Source of the DNA: Knufia peltigerae
Lineage: Eukaryota > Ascomycota > Eurotiomycetes > Chaetothyriales > Trichomeriaceae
Assembly (NCBI GenBank): GCA_030247855.1
Contig: JAPDRN010000100.1
Coordinates: forward strand, 1-64,000
Reading direction: 5' to 3'
Length of the DNA: 64,000 nt
Below are positions 10,979 to 22,477 of this stretch, piece by piece (within the stretch, counting starts at the first letter, position 1; each line of letters begins with the position of its first letter). A program made the translations under genes and the position numbers. Below the pieces are notes generated by a model that worked only from the letters and a program-made list of their open reading frames with translations, made no database searches and was not told where the DNA came from.

Positions 10979-12716
10979 ATGGCCGAGAGTCGCAATGAAC
11001 CCGCTGACCCCATCGTCAGAGGAACATTCGCGACGGCCAAGCAGTCCTGGGCCGACCTCTTCAAGTGGAAACAACGAGTCGCCGTGACCAACGACTACGG
11101 CGAGACGTATTGTGAATGGCAGTCCCCTCGTCCCCTGAGGAACCCCATCAGTCTCTTCGCCCAGCTCAGCGCCCGCGACTGGCTCTTCTTCCTCGTGGGT
11201 CTCGCGGCGTGGACCGCCGACGCGTTCGACTTCCACGCCCTGTCGATCCAGACGGTCAAGCTGGCCAAGTACTACGACACCTCTAAGACGAACGTCACCA
11301 CCGCCATCACCCTAACCCTCCTTTTGCGCTCCATTGGCGCCGCCATGTTCGGCCTGGCCGGTGACAAATTCGGTCGAAAGTACCCCATGGTCGTCAACAT
11401 GATCGTTTTGGGTCTGTTGCAGGTCGCCACAATCTACAGCTCGACATTCACCCAGTTCCTGGCGGTCCGGTCTCTTTTCGGCTTGTTCATGGGCGGCGTC
11501 TACGGCAACGCCATCGCCATGGCCCTGGAGAACTGTCCCGTCGACGCTCGCGGTCTGATGTCCGGTATCTTACAGCAGGGGTATTCCCTGGGCTACGTGA
11601 TCGCCGCGTCTTGCAACCTCGGCGTCGGTGGGAGCACCGACTCGTGGAAGACCGTCTTCTGGATCGGGACCGGCCTATCGATCGGTGTCGGTCTGATCCG
11701 ATTGTTGTTTCCCGAGTCCAAACAATTCATCGCCGCAAAGGAAGCCGGTGGAGGCCACACGTCGTCATCACCCCGAGCATTCTGGATCGAGACTCGTAAG
11801 ATGTTAGCCCAGCAATGGCGCATGTGCATCTACTGTATTATTCTCATGACCTTCTTTAATTACTTTTCGCACACAAGCCAAGACAGCTATACGACCTTTA
11901 TGCTCACTCAAAAAGAGCTGAACAACGCCGCGGCCAGTCGAGCCAGTATCATCATGAAGACGGGAGCTTGCGTCGGCGGTACCATCATCGGTTACATCTC
12001 TCAATGGTTCGGACGTCGACGTGCGATTATCGTTTCTGCCATTGTTTCGGGACTCTTGATCCCAGCTTGGATATTGCCTACCACCGAACGTAGTTTGTCC
12101 GCCACTGGATTTTTTATGCAGTGTGAGTATTCTTTTTGGGTCATCTCACTTCATAATTCTCTCCCCTCTACTGCCATCCTTTTTTTTTTCCAATGCATTA
12201 CCCATTTGAAACCCCGCAAATTTCCTTCCATGTCTTGTGAACTAACACCGGTGACACAATACAGTCTTTGTCCAGGGTGCCTGGGGGGTGATCCCGATCC
12301 ACCTCAACGAACTCTCCCCTCCCGCCTACCGATCCTCCTTCCCCGGCATCACCTACCAACTGGGCAACATGATTTCGTCGCCGTCGGCCCAGATCGTCAA
12401 CGCCATAGCGGAACACCGTACGGTCACCGCCGTCGATGGGCAACCCGCTCCCGCCTACGGCCCCACCATGGGGGTCGCCACCGCCATCATAGCCTTGGGT
12501 ATCGCCGTCACGACGGCCCTGGGACCCGAACGCAGAGGCCGACAGTTCGAACTGGCCAAACCGGCGGGGGTCGCCACCGCCGACGAGATCGAGGTCAAGG
12601 GAAAGCTGAACGACGTGGAGAGTCAAGTGGCCGTCGACGGAGAAAAACCGGACGTGGGTCAGATGGAGAATGTCATCGTTGACGACGACGACGACGACGA
12701 CGAGAAGAAGCGTTAG
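10979..12716 (+). CDS. JEN1: Carboxylate/proton symporter, Jen1-type MFS
   Basis: Jen-type carriers are plasma-membrane proton symporters for lactate, pyruvate, acetate or dicarboxylates. Exons 10979-12122 and 12265-12716 give 531 residues with about 12 membrane segments. The Jen signature Nxx[S/T]Hx[S/T]QDxxxT is present as NYFSHTSQDSYTT starting at residue 294, and the MFS loop motif reads GLAGDKFGRKYP. The block WTADAFDFHALS is also typical. The second exon carries FVQGAWGVIPIHLNELSP and a hydrophilic tail ending in a run of aspartates encoded by a (GAC)n tract. Substrate choice between mono- and dicarboxylates cannot be read from the sequence. The frame is open further upstream, but the ATG at 10979 matches the family start. 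Confidence 0.9.
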
Positions 12717-13223
12717 AAAAACCGCCAAAAAAAGAGGCAGACGGACACCCCGTTGTTTGTACTCGTACCGAGAATCAGACCCACAACAAGAAGTACTGTA
12801 CTGTACCTGGTCACCAGTACTTGTGTTACTTGCATTGCTTTTGGGATCTCGACGGAGAGGACTTGTCTGTACTGTACGCCGCGTCATTTACACCTCCGTA
12901 CAAGTTACTGTAAGTGGGCGCAATGAAATATCTAGGTACATGGGCTTGTTGGCCGTATCCTTATAGATCGAATCAATAAGTACCAGACACATGACACGAT
13001 CATGAACAATGGCAAGACCAAACACATAACCTTGCCTTTTACTGTACGGTAGAAACGATAATGGCTTTACGAACCAAGAGAGGTCAATGTACAAGCCCTT
13101 GGGGTGGAACAGAGACACAGGTCCAATAAACTCGGTACCAGTATCCCATTTTGAACTGTTCTACACGAAATCATATCTATGATACATCTTTCAGCTGGTT
13201 CTTTTCATCAATCATTAGACGGG
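12717..13223. other. Convergent 3' intergenic region
   Basis: This lies between two gene ends and has no coding signal. It contains several TACTGTAC-type short repeats (about 12793-12806, 12867-12877 and 13040) of unknown meaning. Confidence 0.4.
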
Positions 13224-15233
13224 TCATAACGCATTAGCATCATCACGTAAAAACTGCCTCGCTGTGGTTATCATGCTCGGGTATCCTGATATAGGACCAC
13301 CCGCTGCTGCAACAGCGACGGGAGCGGATGGCTTTTCAACAGTAGCAGCCCAGTACTCTGGCTTCTCCATCCCAGGTGGCCACCAGTCAAACAACAGGAA
13401 AGCTTCGTCGGATGTCCAAGGCCCAGTCTGCCCTTCTTGATCCTGCCCATGTTCTTTGGTGGGAAATTCTTCAATCGGGTCCTTCAATGCGGCAGTGTCG
13501 GATGCACAACGTTGGAATTTTTGAGGACTCTTGGATTTCACACTAGTTTGTCTAGTTGACAAATCATTCAGAATCTTCAGCGGGCTTCGGGGCACGAGAC
13601 TGGTTTGACCTGGGTTTTGAACGGCATCATCTTCCACGACAGCATCGTTTTCCGAAAAGACTCTACGGAAGTCTCGTGTGTGAGGCATCAGAGTAGGACC
13701 CGTTAAAACCACGGAGGGTGGCTGGGCTTCCCCTAGAGCTTCAGCCGGTGGAGTACTTGATGAGAACAGGTCCGCTATGTCCAACTCAGGTACATTGTGC
13801 AATCGTTCTTCCACGGAGGTACTTTCCAGAACAAAATTTCGATGATTGTTTTCCACACGCTCGTGCTGTTCTAGCTCGTTCATGGTCATTGCTAGGAAGG
13901 GAAATTCTTCTTGAGTTGGCATTGGAGGCGGCGTGGGTAGTCTGGGTTCTCTGTTCCCATCCTCGGGTAGGAAAAGAGGGCTTGAGGCGATGATGTCTGT
14001 TCCATTACTGCCCGCAGTAGCTTGACGAGGACTAGATTTGATGTTGGGGTGCCTAGGAGATTCTCGGTAGGTGGGGTGAGGGATATTGTCCAGTTCGTCA
14101 TCTGATATGGGCGGCAGAGGAGTAGGACTGCGCGCTTCTTCACGAGGTGACGCTCTTTCAACCGGTGTACCGGCATGGAGTCTCAAGTCAGGTGTCTGAA
14201 AAGGTTGCAAAACCAGCAACTTTGATTTGGGTCGCGGCCGACCTAACAGCAAACGTGCTTTACGCTGAATAGAAAGGCGAGGTTTGGTCAATATGGCCCC
14301 GGTTTTGGGCTCGGTCACGAGCTGTTTGGTGGTGTCTCGCGGAGTTGGTCTCGTTGTCTGAGCTTTGAGAGCATTCGTCTTGGACCATTTTCTTTCTTGC
14401 AGCATCAGTGTTGATTCGGAGGCTCTCTGAGACCTTCCAATGGCTCCCGGGGGCTCGAAGGACGATACAACATTGGTCCTTGACTGCGTTCTTCGATCAT
14501 GATCGCATTCCTCGTCTGATGAAATCTCTACCACGGGACGAGGCCTTGTCGGAGGAGCTTTCTGAACAAGTGGTGATCTTTCAAGGTTGTTTGATCGAAT
14601 AGGCTGAGGTAAGCAAGGCTTACTAGGCCTGGCAACTCGAACGCTCTCACCGGGACGATTTTCTTTATCATTGGATAGTCTGCGTCTTTTTGGAGGAGGC
14701 TCGTTCGGCTCTGGGCGGAAAGTTGCCTGCCTCTGCTCGTATGGCGATTGTAGGGGTAACCGTGAACGTCCCAAGCGTCCTTGCGATGGTCCGAGGACCT
14801 CAAGCAATGACTTGGGCCTCTGAGAAGGGATTGACGACAACGATTGAGCACCGAAACCTCCTGCTGGTCTTTTTTGTGGTGTAGCCTTCTCTGGTCGCTG
14901 CCTTTCGAGTATTGGAGCTAAATCGGTCTCAGTCTCTCCCAAACGTTCGCCAACTTCGACTTTGACACCTCGGTCGAGTTGTATTTCTACACCTTCACCA
15001 AATTCATCCTCTTTCGTATAGTGAAGGTCGCCGATATAATTCTTCGCGTCATCGTAGACCATGACGCGTCGGTTGAAGGTATGAAAGCGTAGGGAGCCAT
15101 CGTGCCATTTCTTTGCCTTCTTGTGTAGATCACGAGTATACAGACAGCGGAATTCGTGGACGGGGGCGGTATTCTGGGTGGGAGCAACACTCAAGGTAGG
15201 GTTACCACGGTGTACCGACACTGCGGTCACCAT
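13224..15233 (-). CDS. Mte1/Dbl2/ZGRF1-N-like DNA repair protein (DUF2439)
   Basis: The N-terminal 110 residues match the domain shared by human ZGRF1, S. pombe Dbl2 and S. cerevisiae Mte1, which act with Mph1/FANCM-type helicases on D-loops and in telomere maintenance. Visible family features are FRCLYTRDLHKKAKKWHDG, then FNRRVMVYDD and IQLDRGVKVEVGE. One exon gives 669 residues. The middle is long, disordered, and rich in Pro, Ser and Arg. A conserved-looking block GPWTSDEAFLLFDWWPPG sits near the C-terminus. No helicase domain is present, as in the yeast proteins. I start at the ATG at 15233; two codons upstream there is only a GTG. The exact partner in this fungus is inferred, not shown. 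Confidence 0.8.
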   Translation of the reverse strand: MVTAVSVHRGNPTLSVAPTQNTAPVHEFRCLYTRDLHKKAKKWHDGSLRFHTFNRRVMVYDDAKNYIGDLHYTKEDEFGEGVEIQLDRGVKVEVGERLGETETDLAPILERQRPEKATPQKRPAGGFGAQSLSSIPSQRPKSLLEVLGPSQGRLGRSRLPLQSPYEQRQATFRPEPNEPPPKRRRLSNDKENRPGESVRVARPSKPCLPQPIRSNNLERSPLVQKAPPTRPRPVVEISSDEECDHDRRTQSRTNVVSSFEPPGAIGRSQRASESTLMLQERKWSKTNALKAQTTRPTPRDTTKQLVTEPKTGAILTKPRLSIQRKARLLLGRPRPKSKLLVLQPFQTPDLRLHAGTPVERASPREEARSPTPLPPISDDELDNIPHPTYRESPRHPNIKSSPRQATAGSNGTDIIASSPLFLPEDGNREPRLPTPPPMPTQEEFPFLAMTMNELEQHERVENNHRNFVLESTSVEERLHNVPELDIADLFSSSTPPAEALGEAQPPSVVLTGPTLMPHTRDFRRVFSENDAVVEDDAVQNPGQTSLVPRSPLKILNDLSTRQTSVKSKSPQKFQRCASDTAALKDPIEEFPTKEHGQDQEGQTGPWTSDEAFLLFDWWPPGMEKPEYWAATVEKPSAPVAVAAAGGPISGYPSMITTARQFLRDDANAL

Positions 15234-15811
15234 AATCACAGTCGGGTGGGTAGGAAGATGAGGTGGTCAGCAGCATGATGTTTCCACATTGTCCGTCCAC
15301 CTCATCAAATGAATATGGGGGGGATGTGCATACGGCTGTGAAGGTCGGTGGTGGGCGTCTGAGGCAAGGAGGAACTGGTGAGGCCACTTTGTTGTAGGCT
15401 TAGAGCGACAATTACGCGCGTCAACTGAGACCAACTAAATAAATAGCTGCGCATTCGTTCTTGGTGTCTGCGTCTTTGCGGAATCCAGATCCTAGACTGT
15501 TCCCTCTTCAGATAATTAGCTACTCGTTCTAATTCTTGTATTTGTTTGTCTTGCTCTTTCCTCTATCACACACGTTCAGACTGCAGGCCAGTCCTCAAAT
15601 GTAATGCATATTCCCGCCCGCCATCACCATCGACACTCGTTCCGACCCAACATTCCTACCAAGTCGTACCACCCAAAGATCAGCGGCCCGACTTCTGTTG
15701 ATATCCTGGAAGAACGATACCTGGGTCTCTGCGGACACCTCTGCGACTCGATCAATTGCCCTGACATTGCTGGAGGTTCTCTGATGGACCGGCGGGTCCC
15801 AAAGACTCACC
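15234..15811. promoter_or_regulatory. Divergent promoter region DUF2439 gene / BAR-SH3 gene
   Basis: These 578 bases lie between two divergent starts. The right half contains pyrimidine-rich leader sequence (about 15495-15570). No gene is seen. Confidence 0.35.
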
Positions 15812-17241
15812 ATGCACAGTGTTCAGCGACATTTTGGCAAGTACATGAGGAGGAGTGCAGATGAGCAACAGATCTCCGTTCTACTTAAAGATTTCGAAGA
15901 GGCGGACCGTCTACTGACCAAGGTATGACCGGCCATTCAAAAAGAGAGGATGTTCGACGACTCATTAACGTGTCCAAGGTCATTGAATCCTCCAAACAAT
16001 GGCGAGAAGCCTGGATCGCCATTCTCACCCACCAACACCGTATGTTCGAGGAGTTCGAGCTCCTTTATGCCCCGATTGTTGGCGCCAGTGAAGATTATCA
16101 AGGCCATGTTGCAGTCCTCACCCCCGAGCATCTCGTCGGAAGAACCAACCGGATCAGGATGGAGTCCTCGGATTTGAAGAGGGATTTAATAGAAGATCTT
16201 GCCCATGTCGAGGACAAGTTGATCCAGCCGGCTCAGAGTGCCAAAGATAGTCTTCACACGATGAGGAAGACAATCAAAAAACGAGAAGATCGGAAGCTGG
16301 ACTATGAAAGATATCAAAGCAGAGTCGAGACGGCTCAGAAAAAGGCAAAGCGTTCAGAGAGAGAAAATGCAGCACTTGCAAAGTCCCAGTCTGATCTTGC
16401 TTCAGCAACAGAAGCATACGCTGCCGCCGACGAGAACCTAAGGAACTGTCTACCACGGTTACTCCAATCTGTCTTCTCACTGCTACCGCATTTCCTCGCC
16501 ACTCTCATCAACATCCAGAACAGCTTACTCGGGCATTATTACACATCACTGCACGCATATTGCACAGAAGAGGGCTTTCCTTCTCCGAGTCCACCCATGG
16601 ATGAAGTCATCAGGCTGTGGGACGATGCCTTCAAGCCTGTACAACGGGAGATCGAATCTTTTGCACTCCTGGCCAACGGAAAAGCCATCAAAGCGTCAAT
16701 GTCTCAGGAGAACGGACATCCACCTGCCAACGGCTATCGCCGCCCCAGCGCCAACTCGTCCTTTGCTCGTGGACAGTCTGTCTCACCTGCCAGGGCACTT
16801 CCACCTTCTCCATCTTTTGAGATCAAGCCAAAGATTTCTTCGTCTCCTGCGCCATCGACCTTACTAAGCCCGACAACTCCTATGGAGGCTACACCGTCGC
16901 CTTCGCACTCAGTGTATCAGACACCAATGTCTTATTCCCCAGCTGGACCCCACACGGATTATTTCTCCCGAGAGCGTCAGCCTTCGACAACGTCTGTTAC
17001 ATCTGCGACTTCCATCGCACAGAAAAAGCGCCCTCCACCCCCTCCACCACCACGGTTGCCGTCGCAGCAGGCAATTTTTGTGACGGCACTGTACGATTTT
17101 GACGGACAAAGCGAAGGTGACCTCGCTTTTCGAGAAGGAGATCGAATCAGGGTTCTCAAGAAAACGGAAAGCACAGACGACTGGTGGCAAGGGGAGCTTC
17201 GAGGAGCCCAGGGGCCTTTTCCTGCCAACTATTGCCAGTGA
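15812..17241 (+). CDS. BAR-SH3 amphiphysin-like adaptor
   Basis: BAR proteins of this type bind and bend membranes and link endocytosis to actin; this one resembles fungal Rvs167/Hob1-type proteins. Exons 15812-15922 and 15979-17241 give 457 residues. Without splicing the frame stops right after the first exon (AAG GTA TGA), so the 56-nt intron is needed; the N-terminus MHSVQRHFGKYMRRS fits the family. The BAR coiled-coil domain covers about residues 10-255 with KKREDRKLDYERYQSRV as a clear landmark. A Ser/Pro-rich linker and a polyproline run (PPPPPPPRLP) follow, and a C-terminal SH3 domain (ALYDFDGQSEGDLAFREGD, DDWWQGEL, FPANY) ends the protein. Confidence 0.9.
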
Positions 17242-18247
17242 ATCTAGCTTGCATCACAAATGGATGAGGAGCAATCAGTGTAGCTCTCTTTGTTTGTTTT
17301 TGAGACGAGTAGTCGGGCGATGGTCAAAACGGCCAGAACAAACGATTGGATCAAGGATGAGAAGGGGGTTGATTTGGCGATGAGAATGAAATAAAAGACC
17401 TGGTTTAGCATCGGGATTCAGCATGAGCAAAGGTATCGGAAGCATTGTAAGTTATCGAAATATACCCCAAATCAAAAAGAGAAGTCTATTAAATGAAATC
17501 TGTTTCCTCTTGTCTTCGTCATGATATCTGTTGAGGTGACCAAATCATTGTTTCCATCTAGTGTACTCTTGTACAAGTCCCACTTCTGGTATTCACTTGA
17601 CACCCCCCTCGTCTTCACTCTTCCTCGAGCCAACCAACCGACGAGTACTAAAAAAAATAGAAAAACTCTGCCGAAACAAAAAGTTTGGAGGTTCGAAGCC
17701 CAGACCTGGCTTCTTCTTTACTTATCCCGACTATGATCACACTGTCATCCCCTCGTACCTTGGTCAAGGGATGCTCCAGTCACATCATGGAAACCTGCCG
17801 ACTCCCAGTTTAATCCACTAAGGCTAGGTCTCCAAGGATAAGCCCAACCTCCGAACCATTGGGCCAAAGTGGCGGTTCGACGTGGTGAGTGCTTACTAGT
17901 GGCCATCAAGGCTGTCCTTTGTTGGAGAAAAGTTCACTCATCAAACCCATATACTCTGGAATAAAATGGCGGATCACTGAGTGAATCACCAAGTGAATGA
18001 ATTCTTGGTATGAGCAAAGTCGGGTAGGTGTGTATATACACCCTGTTCAACAACTTTCCTTTGCCCTCTCTGGAGGCACCGCACTTCTTGCGTGCACCAC
18101 CGGGCACACTGGATCATGAGAGTCTCAGTCGGGCAGTCATTGATCGGCCCAACTGCTCACGGCGGGCCTCCAAGTCTTCAAGATGCCTCAGCGATTCCTC
18201 GGAGCCACTCTTGCCGGGAGAAGGCGGCATTTCCTGCCGATCACGTC
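17242..18247. other. Convergent intergenic region, no gene seen
   Basis: These 1.0 kb lie between the 3' ends of the BAR-SH3 and NCS1 genes. Short open frames on the plus strand have no recognisable content. A GGTTCGAAGCCC string near 17690 recalls a tRNA T-loop but has no matching stems. Confidence 0.4.
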
Positions 18248-20048
18248 TCATTCCTGCCCCGAGGCATCTGCCTTTTCCCAATTACTGACAACCGTCACCC
18301 CTTTCGGTTGCTCCACTTCAACCGGCTCTGCTTCTTCGACGGTCAAGCCGGGGGGGACTAAGCGAGGATGGGGGGTGACGCCCAGCTTGGCTGCCTCCTC
18401 GACCGTGAACGTTGCAAAAATGTCTTGTTCATCAATGACACCCAATCCTGGAACGGGAAAGAGCCGATTCAGAACGTAATGCACCAAAAACGACAGTGCG
18501 AACCCTTCGACGTACGCGAGGTAGAATATCTCCTGTGCCCCTTTTGGTACCTGAATGGAAGGGTTGACGGCGTTGATGAAGCCTGGAAGGGCGGGGGCGA
18601 TACCGATCAGCCACGAGACGTACGCCCGCCAGTTGAAGCCACGGTTGTACCAGTAAATAGAGGAATCGTCCGCGGTGTACAGGTCCGAGAGCTTGAATTT
18701 CCGACCACGAATCACCCAAAAGTCGCACACCATCATGCCGACCATGGGTCCCAGGAACACCGAGTAGCCGTCGAGGACGTTGATGAAGGTGTTGGCAGTG
18801 TCGGCCAGCTGCCAAGGGTTGATCGCGATACCCAACACGAACGTGATGACGGCCCCGCGACGGATGTTGATCCACCGTGGGAACAGGGCGGCGAGGTCGA
18901 ATCCTCCCGGCCACGCGTTGTCGACGGTGTTGATGCTCAGTTGAGAGACGAAGAACCCCAGACCGGCGAAGAAGGCCCCCGCGCGGGATCTGGCGGTGTA
19001 CCCATCCTCCATCCAGCGTAGGGCGAGCTCGGCGGGAGACCAGAGCAACTCACCTCCGTATATCTTCTGGGCGGCGGACGTGGTGAGGGTTCCCATGAGA
19101 GTGACCAGAGCTCCGACGATGACGGTGGAGTATATCTGACCTGGGATTTGAGCTCCGGGAGTCTTCGCGAACCGGTTGAAGTCGCTCTGGTTGGTGAGTG
19201 ACACGGCGATTGACCCTATGACCGTGGTTATGCCGCGGATGACAGCCCAAGCCTTTTCGCTCGTCGTGGTCAGCGTGCTGTTCGCCGCCAGCAACGGTCC
19301 TCCACCGCCAGCGGTCGCCAGAGCCCAAACGGTCACTGAGAACATGGTGACCGCCGTGAGGATGTTGGCCCATCTGAAGAGTATGGCCGTCCGCTCGGGT
19401 GAAATCAACAAGCAAGGAAATTGAAAGCAGAGAAACACGACAAAGCCAACGAATTGCTGGGTCGTCATGTGAGCACTGGCCGGGAACGTGTTGGGGATAT
19501 GTCTGTAGCCAGAAAACATTGCATAGAGCATGACTCCGGTCATTTGACCGCCGATCCAGGCTTGAACTCCGTACCATACCAGGCAGAGCATTATCCTCTG
19601 GGCTAGAGCAAGGTACGACCCTCTCAAGCCCCAGACTGCACGGTTTCCCACAGAGAAGCCAACGTGCCACACTGCTCCCCACCAGCCGTTGGCAATGGCG
19701 ACGCCGGCGATCAGAAACTTGATGGCCGCCAGGAATTAGTCTGTTTGTTCCACCGTCAGGTATTGAGGGCATTTTGCTCACCTTTGCGATGATTGTTACA
19801 ATCATCGCCTCCCAAACACTGAGGCCTAGTGAGATCAATGAGCTGGCGGTCTGCCAACCGACAGTGTTTAATTGGATGACGGCCCAGAATCCTAGGAACC
19901 CCCATACCGTCCATGTACGTCTCGATGGAGGGAGCGGCGCAAGATCACGATTGTTCCAAGGCGTAGCTGTCTGTCCGCCTAAGTTCTCGTCGACGGGGAC
20001 TTCAAGCTTCCTACTGAGCCTGGAGGCTCGTCTGCGGATAGAATCCAT
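18248..20048 (-). CDS. NCS1 nucleobase permease, Fur type
   Basis: Fungal Fur-type NCS1 permeases import uracil, allantoin, uridine or related compounds with cations. Exons 20048-19782 and 19717-18248 give 578 residues with about 12 membrane segments. Family landmarks are the N-terminal NNRDLAPLPPSRRTW with WGFLGFW, the QLNTVGWQTASSLISLGLS first-helix region, VSLTNQSDFNRFAKTP, and PWQLADTANTFINVLDGYSVFLGP. The intron (19718-19781) joins VTIIAK to FLIAGVAIANGWWG, which is the expected sequence. The C-terminal 50 residues are hydrophilic. The substrate cannot be fixed from sequence alone. The gene is divergent from a 2-oxoglutarate-dependent oxygenase across 754 bases, suggesting joint use. Confidence 0.9.
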
Positions 20049-20802
20049 GGTATCGCCCGGGTCAAGTTTTCAACCGTGGATGGCAGTCTCACACGGCATC
20101 TGCGAATATTCGAACATATATGAATATGCCATGATCAGGGCGTCCTTGAGCTCCTGATATCAGCAAGTCGGGGAGGATGTCAATCCGGCCATACGCCGTA
20201 CCGCCTACATACCTGGACTCACGTTGTCGACAATCGCTATTTCAGGAGTATCATCGCTGATCTCCATATCTGTTGTATAGCGGTTTGCCCGATGGTTGAT
20301 AAGGAGAGCACCCGTGGAAATGACTGGACAATCATACATTGCAGGGGTGGGCTCACGGCCGCCGATGGCCAGAGTAGCCCGCGGCAGACATTTGGTCGTG
20401 CCAAATGGTAATGGAGCATTGTCATCACATCGGACTTCCGAGATGATGAATGGTAGCACACAAGATGCCAAATAAGCTGTTGGCGTTCGTGCTGAGTGTA
20501 TGATAGACACGATCAAAGGGGAAGGAGAATATGCACCGCATTCGACTCCGCACAGCAAAATGCCAGGCGTTGTACGAGGCCATACCAGATGGATGTACGG
20601 AGTACAACTTGTGTGGAATGATAAGCACAAGGCTGCGGGCTCAGGGCGCCTACCTCCGTCCCCCGCAGCTCTCAGGGTGCCTTTACTTCTGTGGCACCCC
20701 CAACTTCTGAAGTATAGTTGCAGAGTCTTCCTGGATGGTACTGGTGTCACTCAATATACATCATTTGTAATTTCCGAATCACCAGCAACAGTCGTTGAAA
20801 TT
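20049..20802. promoter_or_regulatory. Divergent promoter region permease / 2OG oxygenase
   Basis: These 754 bases lie between divergent starts. They contain one perfect TACGGAGTAC element (20596-20605) and a TGATAG string near 20499 that fits a GATA-factor site. No gene is seen; the longer open frames lack ATG starts or recognisable content. Confidence 0.4.
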
Positions 20803-21967
20803 ATGTCTGTAGTTGAGACCAAGACAGAGGCTGAAGACCCACTTGTGATCAGGCTTCAGAATGGCCAAACCCTCCATGTCGAGTCGAACGAGGCGATTGA
20901 TGCTGACGAGATACCCATCATCAATGTAGCAGGCATCTATAGTGACAAGCTGGAAGACCGACAGGCTGTGGCGGAAAAGGTGCGGGAAGCCGCCCATCGC
21001 ATTGGCTTCTTCTATGTCGTCAACCACGTGAGTATATATTCGACATGGCATTTCGTCCTGCTGAGTGTCAAAAGGGTTTCGACTCTCGCCTTACAGAGGG
21101 AGTATTTGAGCAGGCCAGGCGTTTCTTCTCATTGCCAATGGAGAAGAAAATGGAAGTCGACACAAACCTTCTCCCAAAGGAATACTTAGGCTATCATTCC
21201 ATGGCAAGTTATAACAGAAACGGGAGAAAACACAATGGTGAGCCTGACGCAAGAGGGTAAAAAGGAGACTGGTATCAAAGAAAGGACGCTGATGACTGCA
21301 TGAAGACCTTAGCGAGGCATTCAACCTGGCATATGCGGCTGATCAGGACCCGGAAAATCCAGACAATGATCGGGGGAGTTCCATCTGGCCAAGTGAACTT
21401 CCAGGGTTTCGAGAAGGATTGTACGCATATCATACACCAATGCTGCAATTCGCACGTAAAATGGCCCAGATTTTCGCTCTGGCGCTACGCCTCCCCGAGA
21501 GTTATTTTGACAAGTGGACGAGACTGCCTGAAGCCGGGCTGAGAATTCTCCATTACCCAGAACAAGAGGCGTCAGTCGATGACCAAAATGGGATCGGTGC
21601 GCACACTGATTTTGAATGCTTCACGATCGTGAACCAGGACATGTCTGGAGGCCTGGAAGTTTTGAGCAAGTCGGGACGATGGATCCGCGCAAAACCAGTG
21701 CCCGATTCGTTCGTAGTCAATATCGCCGACTGTTTCATGAGGCAGACTAACGATTACTTTGTCTCGACTGTACATCGAGTGATCAACAAATCTGGGAAGG
21801 AGAGATACTCGATCCCTTTCTTTTTCGGGATGGACAGGAACATGGTCATGGAACCAATTCCTTCCTGCATCTCGGAGGAGAACCCGGCCAAGTATCCGGT
21901 CATAACGGCTGGGGAGTACTATCTCTGGCGCGCGAAGAGGGCGAAGCAGGGTGACAACACAGATTGA
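20803..21967 (+). CDS. Fe(II)/2-oxoglutarate-dependent oxygenase (IPNS-like)
   Basis: This is a soluble non-haem iron oxygenase of the isopenicillin-N-synthase-like superfamily. Exons 20803-21027, 21075-21237 and 21306-21967 give 349 residues. The N-terminal DIOX_N part includes IPIINVAGIY and AHRIGFFYVVNHG, the latter restored by splicing intron 1. The iron ligands are HTD (His229, Asp231) and His286 in STVHRV; the 2-oxoglutarate-binding RxS is Arg296/Ser298 in RYSIPFFF. The family includes thymine 7-hydroxylase, flavonoid-type enzymes and secondary-metabolite oxygenases. The divergent Fur-type permease next door makes a nucleobase or related substrate plausible, but that is inference from position only. 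Confidence 0.88.
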
Positions 21968-22257
21968 GAAATGGCATATTGGATGGAGTGATGTGAGGAT
22001 TGGAAGCGGTGTATTGGTTCTGTTTGAGCTTCTTGGGTGAAGGGTAGAATTTTGTCTGACAAGAGTATTTACACTTGTTTTCACCTAAACTTGATCGACA
22101 TTGATAGTCAGACACCCGAACAATATCATCGGGAAAAAGTCTTGGGAAAGCTTGATTAACACGTCGTCGAGTCTCCTTTACAGTAGAAGCTGCAATAAAT
22201 CGTTCCTTCAGCACAGTACACGTTTGCTATATCAGTGGCTCACTTCATACATCAGTG

Positions 22258-22477
22258 ATGGAGAAAGTCATTGTCAGATCCAATGTCTTTTATCAAGCTG
22301 TTCTGCTAGGCCAAACTATACGCGTCCTTGAGTCAACATCATGTGGCCAGAACGCGGAAATCATCAATGTTCCTTCTGTGAAGGAAATAGATGATCAAAT
22401 CTTCCCTGGTAAGCATGCTGTGGATGTACCTGGAGGCTCATATTGACAGCTGTCCTTCAGATCTGAACGTTTCGTGA
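22258..22477 (+). CDS. Possible small spliced gene, unknown
   Basis: An ATG at 22258 opens a frame of 50 codons ending at a clean donor GTAAGC; a 52-nt intron with a TTGAC-like branch site and the acceptor TTCAG leads into a second exon that stops after five codons. The product would be 55 residues, MEKVIVRSNVFYQ at the start and PDLNVS at the end. I recognise no family. The splice signals are good, but the length is small and I cannot show conservation; it could be chance. Confidence 0.25.

Noticed and set aside
17680..17720. GGTTCGAAGCCC resembling a tRNA T-loop
   Set aside because: The flanking stems do not pair and no upstream arms fit.
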